Shown here: positions 12,661 to 25,630 of the stretch, one piece after another
Layout of the letters: each line of letters begins with the position of its first letter
Numbering within the stretch: the first letter of the stretch is position 1
Source of the DNA: Anniella stebbinsi
Lineage: Eukaryota; Chordata; Lepidosauria; Squamata; Anniellidae
Length of the DNA stretch: 64,000 nt
Assembly (NCBI GenBank): GCA_029215795.1
Contig: JARDYH010000002.1
Span: forward strand, 278,574,310-278,638,309
Reading direction: 5' to 3'
Translations under genes and position numbers: made by a program
The notes under the pieces: generated by a model
Told to the model about the DNA's origin: nothing
Seen by the model: only the letters and a program-made list of their open reading frames with translations
Database searches by the model: none

Positions 12661-13160
12661 AATTTACAGCATTTTTACACCTCTTGCTCTTCAACTCAAA
12701 AAGAAGCTCACAGAGCAGCTTACAAAGATTAATATTAAGACACTCCCTGCCCTCAGGTTTACAATCTAAAAGACATGACACAAAAGGAAAAGGGATTAGG
12801 AAGGAGTAGGAAAAAGCAAAATGCATACTTTCAAAGTTATTATAAATGTTCTTTCTGGCAGGGAAGGACTAAACAAGGTCTGTGTGGCTACACTCCAAAA
12901 TGGTACTTTAAGAATATTTATTTATTTATTTTATACCCCACCTTTCCACCAAAAAAAAAATTGCATTCAAGGTGACTAATTGGAGTTTCCAATCATGGAG
13001 GATGCAATCGATAGGATTGTGGCCTATCAGTAATAAAACCAAAATTTAAAAAAACTTAGTGTAATAGAGCATTAATTTGATTAAAAACGCAATTAAAAAA
13101 CACAGTAAAAGAAATAAACAGCACCTAGCCTAAAGGAACCTACTTCTGCAACAGCTTAGG
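12661..13160. mobile_element. Decayed LINE-tail sequence
   Basis: CTCCCTGCCCTCAGGTTTAC and TATTTTATACCCCACCTTTC are phrases of reptile LINE 3' ends on the reverse strand. Boundaries are vague. Confidence 0.35.
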
Positions 13161-13201
13161 TGCAAAGGGCCTATCTGAATAACAATTACTTTTTATTTTT
13201 T

Positions 13202-13344
13202 TAGATTCTGCCCGGTGTTTCCATGTAGCTGTGAGAAGTACAAGGTCATTATTGCTATTGTGGGGGAGTGCCTGCAAGGAATTGCTGAGTCACAGGAGTG
13301 GCAGTTTCTTGCAGGCACTACATGGAAACACTGGGCAGAATCTA
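13202..13344. mobile_element. 143-bp foldback element
   Basis: Terminal inverted repeats of 26 bp, TAGATTCTGCCCGGTGTTTC and its complement, with an inner pair GTGCCTGCAAG / CTTGCAGGCAC. T- and A-runs on either side extend the palindrome. Confidence 0.8.
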
Positions 13345-13665
13345 AAAAAATTAAAAAAGAAAGAAATGAACAACACTATAAGGAGGGCTTTCAAAATATT
13401 CTTCTCAGTTGCCATTGATTATGATATGCAATTATCTTGCCAGAAGAATTGCTGCAGACATCTTCTAACAAGTAAGGATATATTATACTTTTATTGAAAA
13501 TGATTTTATATGCTATTATTATTATTATTATTCATGTGTACAGGTCCTAGTGTCTTTATGCAATATTAAAAGTTTTAAGACTTATGTAAGGGCATAGTCC
13601 CCTGTGGCAATTTGCCTAAATAACCTCAAAATGTAAAACGTATTTCAATGTTATGTGTTGTTCCA

Positions 13666-13671
<6 letters not shown>

Positions 13672-13710
<39 letters not shown>
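13672..13710. repeat. (TA)n microsatellite
   Basis: About 19 TA dinucleotides, followed by a short repeat-like phrase CCCCCTGAGGAAGGCC ... GAAACGCATCGGGC up to about 13775. Confidence 0.95.
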
Positions 13711-13712
<2 letters not shown>

Positions 13713-16023
13713 CAGCCCCCTGAGGAAGGCCTTGAAAAAATTCAGTCCGAAACGCATCGGGCTTTGAAATAAAACATCTTTTGCATCCTGAGAACTTGTT
13801 TCTCCCTTTTTTCTGACCTGACTTGGATTCTCTCCTCCTTTTGGTTTTGCTTCTGGTTAGGGCACAACCCTATGTATGCTGGCTGTGGAATGGTGGGAGT
13901 TGTAGGGCTTTTTTCTGGCTAGAGGATTGCACCTTTTGCATCCCTTTCTAATCTTTCTTAACTGCATATTTCCCATTTTCTGTTCAGTCTAGCACTGGTG
14001 TACCCCTTCCTAACCACAATGTTCTTTAGCTATTTTTTTTAATCTAATGTTTTCTTTTTTAAAAAAATTGAAAATAATAGATTTTATTTTCTATTGATCT
14101 TGTATGAAGACAGCAAAAAGAACGACCACAAAGAAATTTGTACAGCAACTAAAAATTCATGTTAATTTCAGTTACATTGAATGGCTCACTTGTTCTTTAT
14201 TTCAGTGATTTTAACATTAACGTATTACGTAGAACAGGTTTGCTTTAATTGTGAGCTGTAGAATCAGACATGTGACCAAGGCCATGCCCCCTTGGGGGCT
14301 GATCATGTCAGGATGGGCCCACCTTGGGGGATGGGCATGCCTCCTTGAGGGTGGGCCATGTTGTCCTTGTTTTTGGTTTCCAAAATATGGTCACCCCAGG
14401 CAAAGCTGGGCCAAGACAGAGGGATACAGAAAGAAACAACACTGGAAAGTAAAAGAGAAGACAAAATTGTCCAATGTGCATCTTCCTGTGTTCTCATACT
14501 AAGGCTACAATCCTATAACCACTTACCTGCGAGTAAGCCCCATTGAACTCAATGGAGCTTAATTCTGAGAAAATATGTACAGGAATACATTGCCAAATCT
14601 CAAACTGTCATGGGTGCTGGTCATAAGAAAGACCCTTTATGAGAGTATTTTAAAGACATTCCCTTTATAGGTAAAAAGGTTAGCATGAAAAATATATAGT
14701 AAGACAAAGAGATGCAAAGCCTGCTTATAAGAATGAAACAATGTACATGGTATTCCATTTAGTTGTAAATTAACACGGTTAGGGCATCAGATTTGCACTA
14801 TTGTTCAGAAAATATATGAAAAAGTTTCAACTTTTTTCTTGCTGATTTAAATTGCTTTGATTGAAATCAATCCACCCTGTTCAGAAGAAAACCAAACTGA
14901 GTTAGTTCTGGCTTGCCCAGGTTGTGTTTATAAGAGTTGGCAACTCTAAAGGAAAGGAATTGGTTTCATAACCTACTGGTTTGAAAAGGGTTGACAAGTT
15001 TCAAGGCTGTGCTTGTTTTTGCCAAGATATACAAAGCATCCAATTTCATGCCAGTCAGGCTGCCAATAAAACTGCCAAACATGTGTCATGTAAAAAGTTT
15101 CATATATGCTTGTCCAATTTGATCCTATTTTTTGAACAATATAGTTAAGACCTTAGGAAAATATAGATATGCCCTGATTAAACGGGAATATTTTCTATAG
15201 TGGCAAAGTGATATAAAGAGAATTAATGCTGTACAATCAGGTTTACAAGAGGGACCTACAACAAAATGTTGTAGTATAGAGTGCTCCTATTCAGGGTTTC
15301 AGCCTGCTAGACAAGCCCTTTTCTAGGATACTCCCTCCCCTAGATTTCCATTTTTCCTCCAACAGACACCCAGCATGCTTAGTCCTCATGGAGCCATTCC
15401 CCACCCCACCCTACTTTCATCCTCCTCCAACATTGGGATTTTCCCAACCTGCTGATATCTTTTCCTTGTGAGTGGATAGTGCCAATTTGGCTACATAAGA
15501 ACTAGCAGTCAGGGAATGAGTTTGCTATTCGTATATATAGGATACTAGTTTAATTGTCATGGTTTCCCAGAAAGAATCCTGTGACTTGTAGATTGGTGAG
15601 ATGCTCTAGGTGTAGACACTATCCCCTAGATGTGTGGAATGAACATGTGGAGGAGGTCACAAGTTCACATGGGCTGGCGTTGCCCATTGCCGTGCACCAC
15701 TGCCATGTCTCCTGAGGAACATCCATGTGACGTTTGTTGGAGGGAGCTCTTACATGTAAGGAATGACCTGACCAATCATGGTCTTTCTTTGAATGTAGAA
15801 GCTGTCCATGGGGAGATGTTCATCAGGGAGCATGACAACGGTATGCAGTGGCAGCAGTGTGCAGCAAAGGTAATGGGCTGGGTTAGCCTACATGGTCCTT
15901 CAACCCCTACCATGTGGAGGAAATCATATGTACACCCTGCTCATAATTCTCTGATTGTCATCACTAATTTGACTCATAGAAATACAATTTATAGGGTTCT
16001 CTGAATAAGTTTAAGAAAGTAGT

Positions 16024-16530
16024 GTAGATAGGAAGCTGCCTTATATTGTTCTGGATTGCATGATCATCATTACTGTGGCGTGTGCCAAGTGGCCTTTGAA
16101 TATTGAAGCTGAGCCTGCAGGTTGTTATATCATCTGAACCTGACAGGGGTTGGTTGTGTGAGGGTTAAACAGCCCTTGCACAACCTTAAAACAAGCCATG
16201 GTTTATGCCTCAGACAAGCAGCCCCTTCCAGGTTCAGATGACACAACAAACCATGGTTGCAATTTGAATATTCGAAATGGCCATCCACACACCCCTCAAC
16301 TCACTGTGGCTTAACTAAATAAGCCATGGTGGGCTGTTTGATAATGTGAACTGGGTCACTGAGCCAGACCATTGTTCCATATAACCCAGCACTGTCAACA
16401 CTGATTAATGACAGCGGCCTTCCTCGGATTCAGGCAGGATTCTTTCCTAGCCCTACCTGGAGATGCTGGGAAGTGAACCCCGTGACCTTCTGCATGCAAA
16501 ACAGGTGCTCTCTCACAGAGCCACAGAGCC
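16024..16530 (-). mobile_element. tRNA-derived SINE split by a foldback insertion
   Basis: The SINE tail (GGAAGCTGCCTTATATTG) is at 16028-16048 and the body resumes at about 16346 (CACTGAGCCAGACCATTGTT) and runs to the tRNA-like head near 16530 (CCTTCTGCATGCAAAACAGG). The interval 16050-16345 is a separate foldback element. Confidence 0.7.
16050..16345. mobile_element. Foldback element nested in the SINE
   Basis: Arms carry TCATCTGAACCTGACAGG and TGATAATGTGAACTGGG, with internal AACCATGG and AGCCATGG repeats in both orientations, like the 4300-4560 family. Confidence 0.5.
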
Positions 16531-17517
16531 TTCCCTTTCCTTCACTTAAACATGCCTTTGGGTTTCTCCTCGGAAATCTTCTATTTTTTTGAGTGTGCAT
16601 TTGCATATCCCTGAAAATTTATTCTGCTGCAGGAAGCCCAGAGCAATGAGAGTGAATGTTGGGGTTTATTTGGAAGGAGTATACCTTTTTTTCTGCTTTG
16701 CCTTATATTCTGCAATAAAGAATAAAATCTGAATCAATGTTTTCCCTGTTTCTCTCAAAGGTGTCAAGGCAACAGTTCAGGCATTGGACTTTGGACTTGA
16801 AATCCTAGGCTCAGATCACATTTAATAACTAGCTACATCACCAACACAGTAGTTTTAGAAAATTGCAAGAGGATGCCCATCTCATAAAAATTGTGAAAAA
16901 CAAATGCAAGAGTTGTCCACTTGTAGCATCCTTGGATGAACAGTGGCATTGGATTGCTATTTCACTACTTATGTATAAGATGGGTTATCAGAATAACAGA
17001 GTTCACTTTCAACCTCAGTTTGTTTACATGATCAAGGTGTAAATCAAAGGTTCAAATGAGTTTTAAAAGAGTCAACAACACCTGGTCAGCAAAGAGACTC
17101 TTGACTTGGCTGGCTTTCATCCTGGAATACTTGATCATATAAAAATAACACTGAGAAGAAAGTTGTCCCAAGTGTGCTGGGGAAAATAACATCTGACCTG
17201 GTTCTTTGGGCAAAAGAATCACATGTTATATGTTGTTCTGATATTCTTTTTGTTCATGTATACATTGCAACCGCTGAGGCTGCAGTTTGAAATGGACAAT
17301 CAGCATGGAGAGAGAGGGGCTTCATAACACTCCCCCTTTAAGATGTTTTTCTGTTGAAAATCATACACACAAAATGTGTAACATGACTTTTAAAAGGTAA
17401 TTAACAGATGTGGTGATCACAATCTGGATAATCTCTCCCCCCCACCCAGCTCTTTGCCTCCCACTGTGGTTCTGATCCAAATTGTGTGGGTTGGGGGATG
17501 AGGAAGTCCTGCTAGCA

Positions 17518-17837
17518 TAGGGTGACCAGATAAAATCCAGGTCAGGGCTCATGTAACTTTAACAGTTGTAGAGAAAAGGGAATTTCAGCCAGGGTCATTT
17601 GTATGCAATTAGTTCCTGGTGAAATTCCCTCTACATCACAACAGTTAAAGTTGCAGGCACTATACTAGAGTGACCATATACAAAAGAAGGCAGGGCCCCT
17701 GCAACTTTAACTGTTATGATGAAGAGGGAATTTCACCAGGAACTAATTGCATACAAATGAAACTGGCTGAAATTCCCTTTTCTCTACAACTGTTAAAGTT
17801 ACATGAGCCCTGACCTGGATTTTATCTGGTCACCCTA
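17518..17837. mobile_element. hAT-type double-palindrome MITE, copy 1 (320 bp)
   Basis: TAGGGTGACCAGATAAAATC at the left and its complement ending CCCTA at the right. Inside, four arms alternate in orientation, each with TTTAACWGTTGT and GGGAATTTCA. Flanking octamers (TGCTAGCA, GGCATGGC) do not match, so the target duplication is lost or altered in this copy. Confidence 0.88.
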
Positions 17838-17925
17838 GGCATGGCCATCTGGGGAACCCTGGAAGGCCAGATTGGCCCCCCAGGTAAACTGAATTTTGGC
17901 TCAAGGTTCAACACCCCAATCTGTG
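17838..17925. mobile_element. Fragment of the TGGGGAACCC repeat family
   Basis: GGCCATCTGGGGAACCCTGG and TTGGCCCCC match 39630-39700 and 53280-53320. Confidence 0.45.
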
Positions 17926-18537
17926 GATGTGCACTGCAGATGGATGGATGATTGTGCCTTGCTGTAGGAATTTAGAGTAGATGTCCTTTGGATAATTTCT
18001 AGGTTTCTCTAGGACTGTGATACCATACTCACCCACCCTTTATGTTAAGTGCATATGGGAGAGAACCATGAACACAGAACTGGAGTTTTGCTTGCTGTTT
18101 TCAGCTGATTGCTGAAGAGAGAAGCAGCTACTTCAACTGAATGACTGCTTGTCTTGTCATCAGTGGGAACTGCTGTCCAGAAAGAAACAGCAAGAGAATT
18201 TCCAGTTGTGTGGGAGATTCTTTCCCGCAGCTACTAATCACCATGCAGCCAATCTTTTTATGATTTAGAGATGACTGCCTTTTCATGACAGCTGGCTAGA
18301 TTTATTTAAAGCATCATTGCATTTACAATTATGTACTTTTGTCTTACATTTAAATGTAAAGACATTTTAAAGTTCCTGAAGTTTTCATATATACCATCAC
18401 ATGGAATGGCCAGTGTATGGGTTGTACTCCGCTGGGATTGGAGAAGAGATCATTTCTGACTGGCCAGGTACTTCAAAATGAATGTGATTATGGTGAGATG
18501 AAGTATGTAGGAACTTTAGGAGAAGAAGCAGTGTGTG

Positions 18538-18575
18538 TATGGGCTTTTCTACATGAGGCATTTATCATGTGTTCA
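18538..18575. mobile_element. Short fragment with GGGCTTTTCTACATGAGGC end
   Basis: Resembles the terminal repeat of the element at 38680-38996. Only one end is recognisable. Confidence 0.35.
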
Positions 18576-19831
18576 TCATTCTCTATTCATGGTTGTTTAT
18601 GGGTTCTTTAGATGACACCATGACCCACCAGTTTCACTTCTGTGTCTAACCAGCACTTTGGACAAGTTTTTTTTTTTAGAGCAGGGGAAACCAGCATTTA
18701 ACAGTAAAAGTAAAAGAAAGCACAATTTACTCTTGTGTATTTGTGCTATTCTGCTGGAACACAGTGCCATCTTGAGGTTATGTAGTGAAAAAGCAGGAAA
18801 GCAACTCTCCTCTTGTACGGCTTGAAACTCAATCCTGTGACGAAACCAAGAGTAGATACAGAGGATTAACAATGGATTAACAGCCTTATGAACAAAAGTT
18901 CTATGTATTGTCTGTGAGGTGGGGAAGGGCAGGGATAAGACCTAGGCAGATGGAGAAAAGGTGGTAGAAATCTATATGAGCTGAATAGAGATATGATTTC
19001 ATAAACGTTGAGAAACACTGCAGGAGCAAATGTCACTGAGAAGATTTAAGGCGATTAAAGGCACAATCTTATTCTTGTTTAGACAGAAAAAGTCTGCAGC
19101 TCCCAGCATTGTGGCCACATCCACTGACATTGTCCTCCTGTGAAGGCCCAGTGGGGTGCAATTCAGCCCCCCCACCAGAAACCACTTCCCCATTCCTGTG
19201 TTTGGCCAATGGCTCTTACTGGCTAGCAAATACCTGAAGGAATGCATCTTCCTCACCTTCTCCCTGTTTCCCTAAGGCTAAGTGAGCATTTGCAAAAATG
19301 AAGCACTTTTAATGTAGGACTGAATGTCAGGACCTGACTTCCCAGAGACGAAGCCCAATTCACAGTAAAACCATTTATTGCTGTAATTCCAGTCAATAGA
19401 TTTAAGCCTTTTACAGCCCCAATAAAGACCCACAGATTACTGTTTTCATCATAAGAGCTAAACCAGGTTTACTTTATGAGCAAAACAAAAGCCCAAACAG
19501 TCCAGTAACGAGCTGGCAGAATAAATCCCACTAAATTCAGGAAGTCCAATACCACATAGGGAAGCTTGCAGGTTATTCATGCATTGTCTCTAGCAAAGAC
19601 TACTGCTAAAGTCTCTGGCGTAAATTCAGGGGAGTGGCCATTAAGGATCAAAATTGGACATTAGATCCTGGCAGGGGAACTTGCCTCTTAGGCGATTGCT
19701 GCACCTCACATGACCTCCGTCCTCTTTAATTGATGCTTTCCCTCCATGTCAGCAGATCTCTCGGCTGTGGAGAAAGATAGGTGTATCTTGCATCTCTCCC
19801 ACTCTTGGCTGGCAAGCCAGTGGGAAGCGTG

Positions 19832-20112
19832 GTATTTATTTATTTATTTATTTAATTCCATTTATATACCACCCCATAGCAGAAGTTCTCTGGACGGTTT
19901 ACAAAAATTAAAAACATTGAACATTAAAAACACCAATATACAAAATTTAAAACCATAAAGCATAAAACAAGTTATAATTACAATATCCTTTAAAACAACA
20001 ATTCTTGGTCAAAGCACAACAACAACAACATAAAACCCTCATCATATGCTGTTAAATGCCTGGGAGAAGAGGAAAGTCTTGACCTGGCGCCGAAAAGATA
20101 ACAATGTTAGTG
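19832..20112 (-). mobile_element. L2-like LINE 3' end
   Basis: (TATT)n, ATTTATATACCACCCCATAG, CTCTGGACGGTTTACAAAA, then ORF2 C-terminal sequence up to GCGCCGAAAAGATAACAATG. Confidence 0.8.
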
Positions 20113-21029
20113 TTGAGTTCTCAGGCTCCTGGTTTCCCACGGCTCGGCTTAATAATTCTGCAGCATCTCATTCTGAGTCCAAGCCTATAACTCCCCCAAA
20201 GTGGGAAAAGGCCTCACACTGAAAGAGACACACAGAATATTGGTCACCTCTCCCCAGAACCTAATGGGGGAATAGTATATGTTAAGTATTGCTGCTGTCA
20301 GCCTCCACTGACTGGGGTAGAGAGGGTGTAACAATATATTATATGTTATACTGGTAATGTTAAAATGTGAGTGGTGATTGATTGGTGATTCTTTCATTTG
20401 CAGAAAGGAATATTTATACAGTGATGTTGAGCCAGTGGAGACAAACTTTTAAATATGTGTATCTGTCATTTAGAAATTAGTACAAATAAAAATATAAATA
20501 GACAGACTGACTGACTGACTGATCTTTGTAATTTGTTAGCAGGGGATATCAGGTGCTTATTGCACCCAACTCCACTAACCAACTTCCTGTTTACAACAGC
20601 TTCAGTTATATTTCATGCTGTGACTTGGCACTGTTCCAGCCAAGTGGGCATGCCTGCACATGAAGTATAACTGTTCTTCCCACTTTGTCATGCAACACCC
20701 TTCAGGATTGTTGTTTAGTGAAATAATAACTTTATCTTATTGAAAGGCCATTAAAAGAATTTTGGAACCATTTGTGAACCTGAATAAATGAGAGATGAGC
20801 AAACATACAATCTTTCCCCCTTACTGCAGTGCCATTTCGTGAACTTTTATTTTGTTGCATGTTTAAAATAGCTTTATGGGTTGAGCCCTTCTGCAGCTGT
20901 ACCATCGAAATGGAAAACTTGTCTCTCATATGAATCTGCCCATTCACTAAGATTGTCTTTGGAGGCTCTGCGCCTACCACCACTATCAGAGGCTAGGCAA
21001 GTGGTGACTGGGGATAGAGTCTTTATATT

Positions 21030-21130
21030 TTCATTTCTATACCACCCAGTAGCCAAAGCTGTCTGGGCATTTCACAAAAATTAAAACCATAAGTACAGCC
21101 TAAAATATAACATAAAACCACAACACAAAT
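21030..21130 (-). mobile_element. L2-like LINE tail fragment
   Basis: CTATACCACCCAGTAGCC, GCTGTCTGGGCATTTCAC, then A-rich sequence. Confidence 0.55.
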
Positions 21131-21354
21131 GTATACTTCCCTGTGGCAGTGTCCCAATTGTGGAATGTCCTAGCCAGAAATTCATTTAGTCTTGTTTCTA
21201 TTGGAATTAAAAGTGTCTTTGTTTGCCAGGGCTTTCTGCTCCTATCAATTGGTTTCATAGGATCATAGAATTTCAGAGTTCCAAGGTACCTTAGAGGTCA
21301 TCTAGTCCACCCCCTACTCAATGCAGAATCTGCAGAACAGGATGCAACTACAGC

Positions 21355-23467
21355 ATCCCTGAGGCCCACTGTAATATATTTGCTAGGCACTTCCAGAATA
21401 AAATCTTTGGCATCCACCAGAACTTACACTCCAGTGTTCTAGCAGGTGAATCAAGTGAGGTATCCAGAGCACAGGCTTGTCCTGTTTTTTTGGATGAAGT
21501 GGTACAGCTTGAGGATGTTGACAAGGTACTTGGACAGGTTCGTGCAACCACTTCAGTATTGGATCCTTGCCCCTCTTGGCTAATAAAAGCTAGCAGGGAT
21601 GGAACAGCTGGCTGGGCCAGGGAAGTGATTAATGCCTCTCTGCGAGAGGGAGTGGGCCCAGGCTGCCTGAAAGAAGCGGTAGTGAGACCACTCCTGAAGA
21701 AATCCTCCCTGGACCCAGAAAATCTTAATAAATATAGACCGGTGGCAAATGTTCCATTCCTGGGCAAAGTCCTTGAGTGAGTGGTTGCGGGCCAGCTCTA
21801 GACACTCCTGGATGAGACTGATTATCTGGATCCATTTCAGTCCGGTTTCAAGCCTGGTTTTGGCATGGAAACGGCCTTGGTTGTCCTGTATGATTACCTA
21901 TGTCAGGAGAAAGACAGGGGGAGTATGACTCTGTTGATTCTCCTTGATCTCTCAGCAGCTTTCGATACCATCAACCGACTTGGTGGGTCAGCTCCAGAAG
22001 GTGGTGCTTGGGGAACATTGCTCGGCCCTGTGGATTCTCCAGCATGGGGTTCTGCAGGGGTCAGTCTTGTCCCCCGTGCTGTTCAACATGTACATGAAAC
22101 CTTTGGGTGTGGTCATCCAGAGTTTTGGAGTACATTGTCATCAGTACGCTGATGACACACAGCTCTACTTCTTCCCATCTTCATCAGTTGATGCTGTGGA
22201 TGTGCTGAACCAATGCCTGGCTGCAACAATGGACTGGGTGAGGGCAAGTAAACTGAAACTCAATCCAGACAAGACTGAGATGCCCAGTTGCCCAATTATG
22301 CACATTTACGGATAATAGGTACTCCTAATACCTATTCATGAGAGACGGTGAAGCGCATTACGGGCTGTATGAAACATGCTTTAAAGTTGTTTACATGTGG
22401 AGAATCGCATGTTTACATGGCCATAAGGCACTTTAACTCCTGCGGTAAATTTTAAGTCGCTATTTAACGCACATTCAATAATGCGCATAAGCGGAGATAA
22501 AAAGCACCTCAACCCCCGATTTGCGCTCCGCTCTTGTAGAGGTAAAATCTGTAATGCACCTTGAAAGAGCTTTAAATCGCTCTTGTAGAGGCACCCTCTA
22601 ATGCTGTTAGTGGGTGGTTCTGCTGACCGGATGGAGGGTATTCAACCTATTCTGGATGGGGTTGCACTCCCCCTGAAGGAGCAAATTCATAGCTTGGGGG
22701 TTCTACTTGAACCATCTCTGTCACTTGAGGCTCAGGTGGCCTCAGTGGCATGAAGTGCCTTCTAGCAACTTCGGTTGGTGGCCCAGCTATGCCCCTATAT
22801 GGACAGGAATAACCTGGCTTCAGTTGTCTATGCTCTGGTAACCTCCAAGTTAGATTACTGCACTGCACTCTACGTGGGGCTGCCTTTGAAGATGGTTCAG
22901 AAGTTGCAGCTTATGCAAAATGCGGCAGCCAGACTAATAACTTGGACCAATAGGTTCAGACATATAAAACCGACTCTGGCCTGCTTGCATTGGCTGCCTG
23001 TATGTTTCCGAGCCTGATTCAAGTTGCTGGTTTTAACCTATAAAGCCTTACATCGTTTGGGACCACAATACCTGATCTTAGGCCCTCTCCGGGTGCCTAC
23101 TCCGAGGAAAGCGTGGAGGATGGCAACAAGGGAGAAGACCTTCTCAGTGGTTGGCCCCCAATTATGGAATGATCTCCCCGACGAGGCTCGCCTGGTGCCA
23201 ACATTGTTATCTTTTCAGCGCCAGGTCAAGACTTTCCTCTTCTCCCAGGCATTTAACAGCATATACTGAGTTTTAATTGACCCCAGAACTATATTTAGGC
23301 TTGGCTGAGAGTTCGCAGCTGTTTAAAATGTGTACTGTTTTTATATGTTGTCTGTTTTTATACTGTTATGCTTTTAAATTTTGTATATTGATTTTTAATG
23401 TCCAAAGTTTTAATTTTTGTAAACTGCCCATAGAGCTTCGGCTCTGGAGTGGTATATAAATGTAATA

Positions 23468-23510
<43 letters not shown>
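21355..23510 (+). mobile_element. L2-like LINE, nested in CR1, itself interrupted
   Basis: Reverse transcriptase pieces in order: [45 protein letters not shown], a deletion of about 70 bp, then the polymerase motif [11 protein letters not shown] near 22139-22170 and [15 protein letters not shown]-rich foldback element sits at 22283-22600. The C-terminal part and 3' UTR follow, ending in (AAT)n at 23464-23510. Several frameshifts make it inactive. Confidence 0.85.
22283..22600. mobile_element. GC-rich foldback element, copy 2 (inside L2)
   Basis: Splits the L2 sequence between ...ACTGAGATG and ATGCTGTTAG. It is inverted relative to the copy at 29098 and lacks about 30 bp of one terminus. The trinucleotide ATG is present on both sides. 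Confidence 0.8.
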
Positions 23511-24184
23511 TCCAGCCTGTGCTTAAATACCTTCAGCAAAAGAAAAACCACCACCTCCCAAGGCATCCTGCGCTTGCAGTAAGAAGTTTCTCCTAACATT
23601 TAGCCAAAATCTGCTTCCCTGCAAATTCCGCCCATTAGTTCTGGACCTGCCTTACGGACTAACAGAGAACAAGTCTGCTCCATCTTCTGCCTGACAACCC
23701 TTCAGATATTTGAAGCTGCTATCATGTCTCTAAACATACCCAACTCTTTCAATTGTTCCTCAGAGGACTTGGACCATGCTGGTCACCCTCCTCTGGGCAT
23801 GCTACAGTTTATGAATGTTCTTCTTAAAATGTGGCCAGGGCCAGTCTCAACGGAAAACACAGTTGGATATCTGTCAAGGAACTACACAGCAGCAGGGGCC
23901 ACTGCTCCTCTTCCCAATTGCAACCTTCTTGTTCACCTGCCTCTTGCTCTGACCCAGACAACTGAAGAAGGAGGAACAGCAGATGCCAACGCCTACCTGG
24001 GCCCTGGCTGGCAGTAGTAATGATGAGAAAGATGATGAAGAGCAACAGCAGCTGGTGGCAAGATAGTGGCAAGACTCACTGAGGCAAGGGGCCCATTGAG
24101 GTTGTCTTGCCCAAGGGTCCAGAAAAACCTGAAGTCAGCACTCTGGCATGCAGAACTGGATGCAGTATTTCAATGGATTTTCTG

Positions 24185-24290
24185 AGTATTGTTTTAATTT
24201 TTGTAAGCTGACTTTTATGGGTGTCTGTTATGAAGGAAAAGTGGAATATAAATGTTTCTATGTAAATAAATAAATAAATAAATAATAAAC
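24185..24290 (+). mobile_element. LINE 3' tail fragment
   Basis: TTTTAATTTTTGTAAGCTG, GTGGAATATAAATG, then (AAAT)n. Confidence 0.45.
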
Positions 24291-25489
24291 ACCCAAGACA
24301 ACATTCAGTGATAGTACATCACTGATCTGTCTTTGTGATCTGCATAGACCACACCTGAGAATAGGGTGGCCACTGGTGAACTGCCAAAAAAAAAAAAGGA
24401 AAAATCTTGCAAGCACTGATTTGCATAAAATTTGCACATGCTAATTTATATGTATAGATGTGAATTTAGAAGTAATAATATAACTGAAATAGAAATCCAG
24501 TACATCTCACCATAGTGTGAGAGACTACGACCAGTTGGCCTGTGTGATATGCTCAGTCTGCTGTCCAGATGCTGTTGATGGGCTACTTCAAGGTGCAACT
24601 CTTCCTTCTGATGGTTCTTTATCTTTAAACTGGACTTGGACTGGACACACTTTCAAATAGAGGATGCTTTCAAAATAGAGGACCGTCCTCTGGCCGCCCT
24701 TCAAATAAAGGACTATCTTCTGTAGAAGAGGACACATGGCCACTCTGAGAATTGGTTCGCACGTTAAATTGAGGTTAGTTTTGTAATATTCCCCCCCCCC
24801 CCCCACACACACACACATCTCTCAACTGCAATTTCTGCGACCCTGGCTATCCTACCATTAGGCAGAGTGAGCTGACTGCCTCAGGTTGTTTCGGGCTGTG
24901 GATGCTGGGGTGGGATGGGGGTATGGAGTACCAGCAAGAAGTTGGAAGGCAGAGCTGTATGTTACCTGGCTGACCTGCACCCCCTAAGCTAGCCTGCTGC
25001 CCTCGGGTGGTGGAAGATGCTGTTGTGATGACAGTGTTAAACTAAGATTCATCTGCCAGGTCAGTCAATTATGTACATGGATTGGAGCGCGGGGGGACAG
25101 GGAGACACTCTCTTGTCCTTTGAGACAGGTAGCAAAATGTCTTGGGCCAGCCCTGTTCCCAAGGTATATTTCAGTCTTGGTTGTCTGGAATTTGTTGTGA
25201 ATGAGATTTGTCCGCAGTCAGCTTATATATTACATCACTTGTGCACATAGACTAAACTTGTGAATGAAATACGGTTATTGCTGATTATTAATCAGGGTTG
25301 CCATGTGACCATCATTTTATTGATAATACTGGCTTCTGGCAGATAACCAGTGCTTCATGGCACTGAGTTGACACCGCATTCTCTCAATCCGGACTTTTGC
25401 TCCTGCGGGGTTGTGCCAGATAATCTCCACACCAAAGAGCAAGCGCAGGGTCATCCGCCCCTTCCCTCCCTGACACAAGAAAAGACGTA

Positions 25490-25630
25490 GGGTGAGGAGG
25501 AGGAGGAGGCGGTGGTGGCAGCAGCGACAGCTCAGGGGAAGAAAATAATTTATTTGAGAAGGAGGAGGTGGTGGCAGCGGCGGTGGTGGCAGCAGCTCGA
25601 AGGAAGAAAATAATTTATTTCTCTAAAATC
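25490..25630. repeat. Imperfect tandem duplication in GGN-rich sequence
   Basis: Two units of about 65 bp, each a GGAGGAGG/GGTGGTGGCAGCAG run followed by GGAAGAAAATAATTTATTT. It lies in a GC-rich block (25380-25890) that I do not recognise; an open frame across it is compositional. Confidence 0.7.

Larger units (their letters stand above)
21255..23830 (-). mobile_element. CR1-like LINE interrupted by an L2 insertion
   Basis: The CR1 3' end reads in reverse at 21255-21354 (GGATCATAGAATTTCAGAG, GTCATCTAGTCCACCCCCT) and resumes at 23511 (TATCCAGCCTGTGCTTAAAT) through to about 23830 (GGTCACCCTCCTCTGGGCAT). The 2.15 kb between is a separate L2 copy. Confidence 0.8.

Noticed and set aside
15630..16004. 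124-codon plus-strand open frame
   Set aside because: No domain, no splice context and ordinary composition; it is of a length expected by chance in 64 kb.
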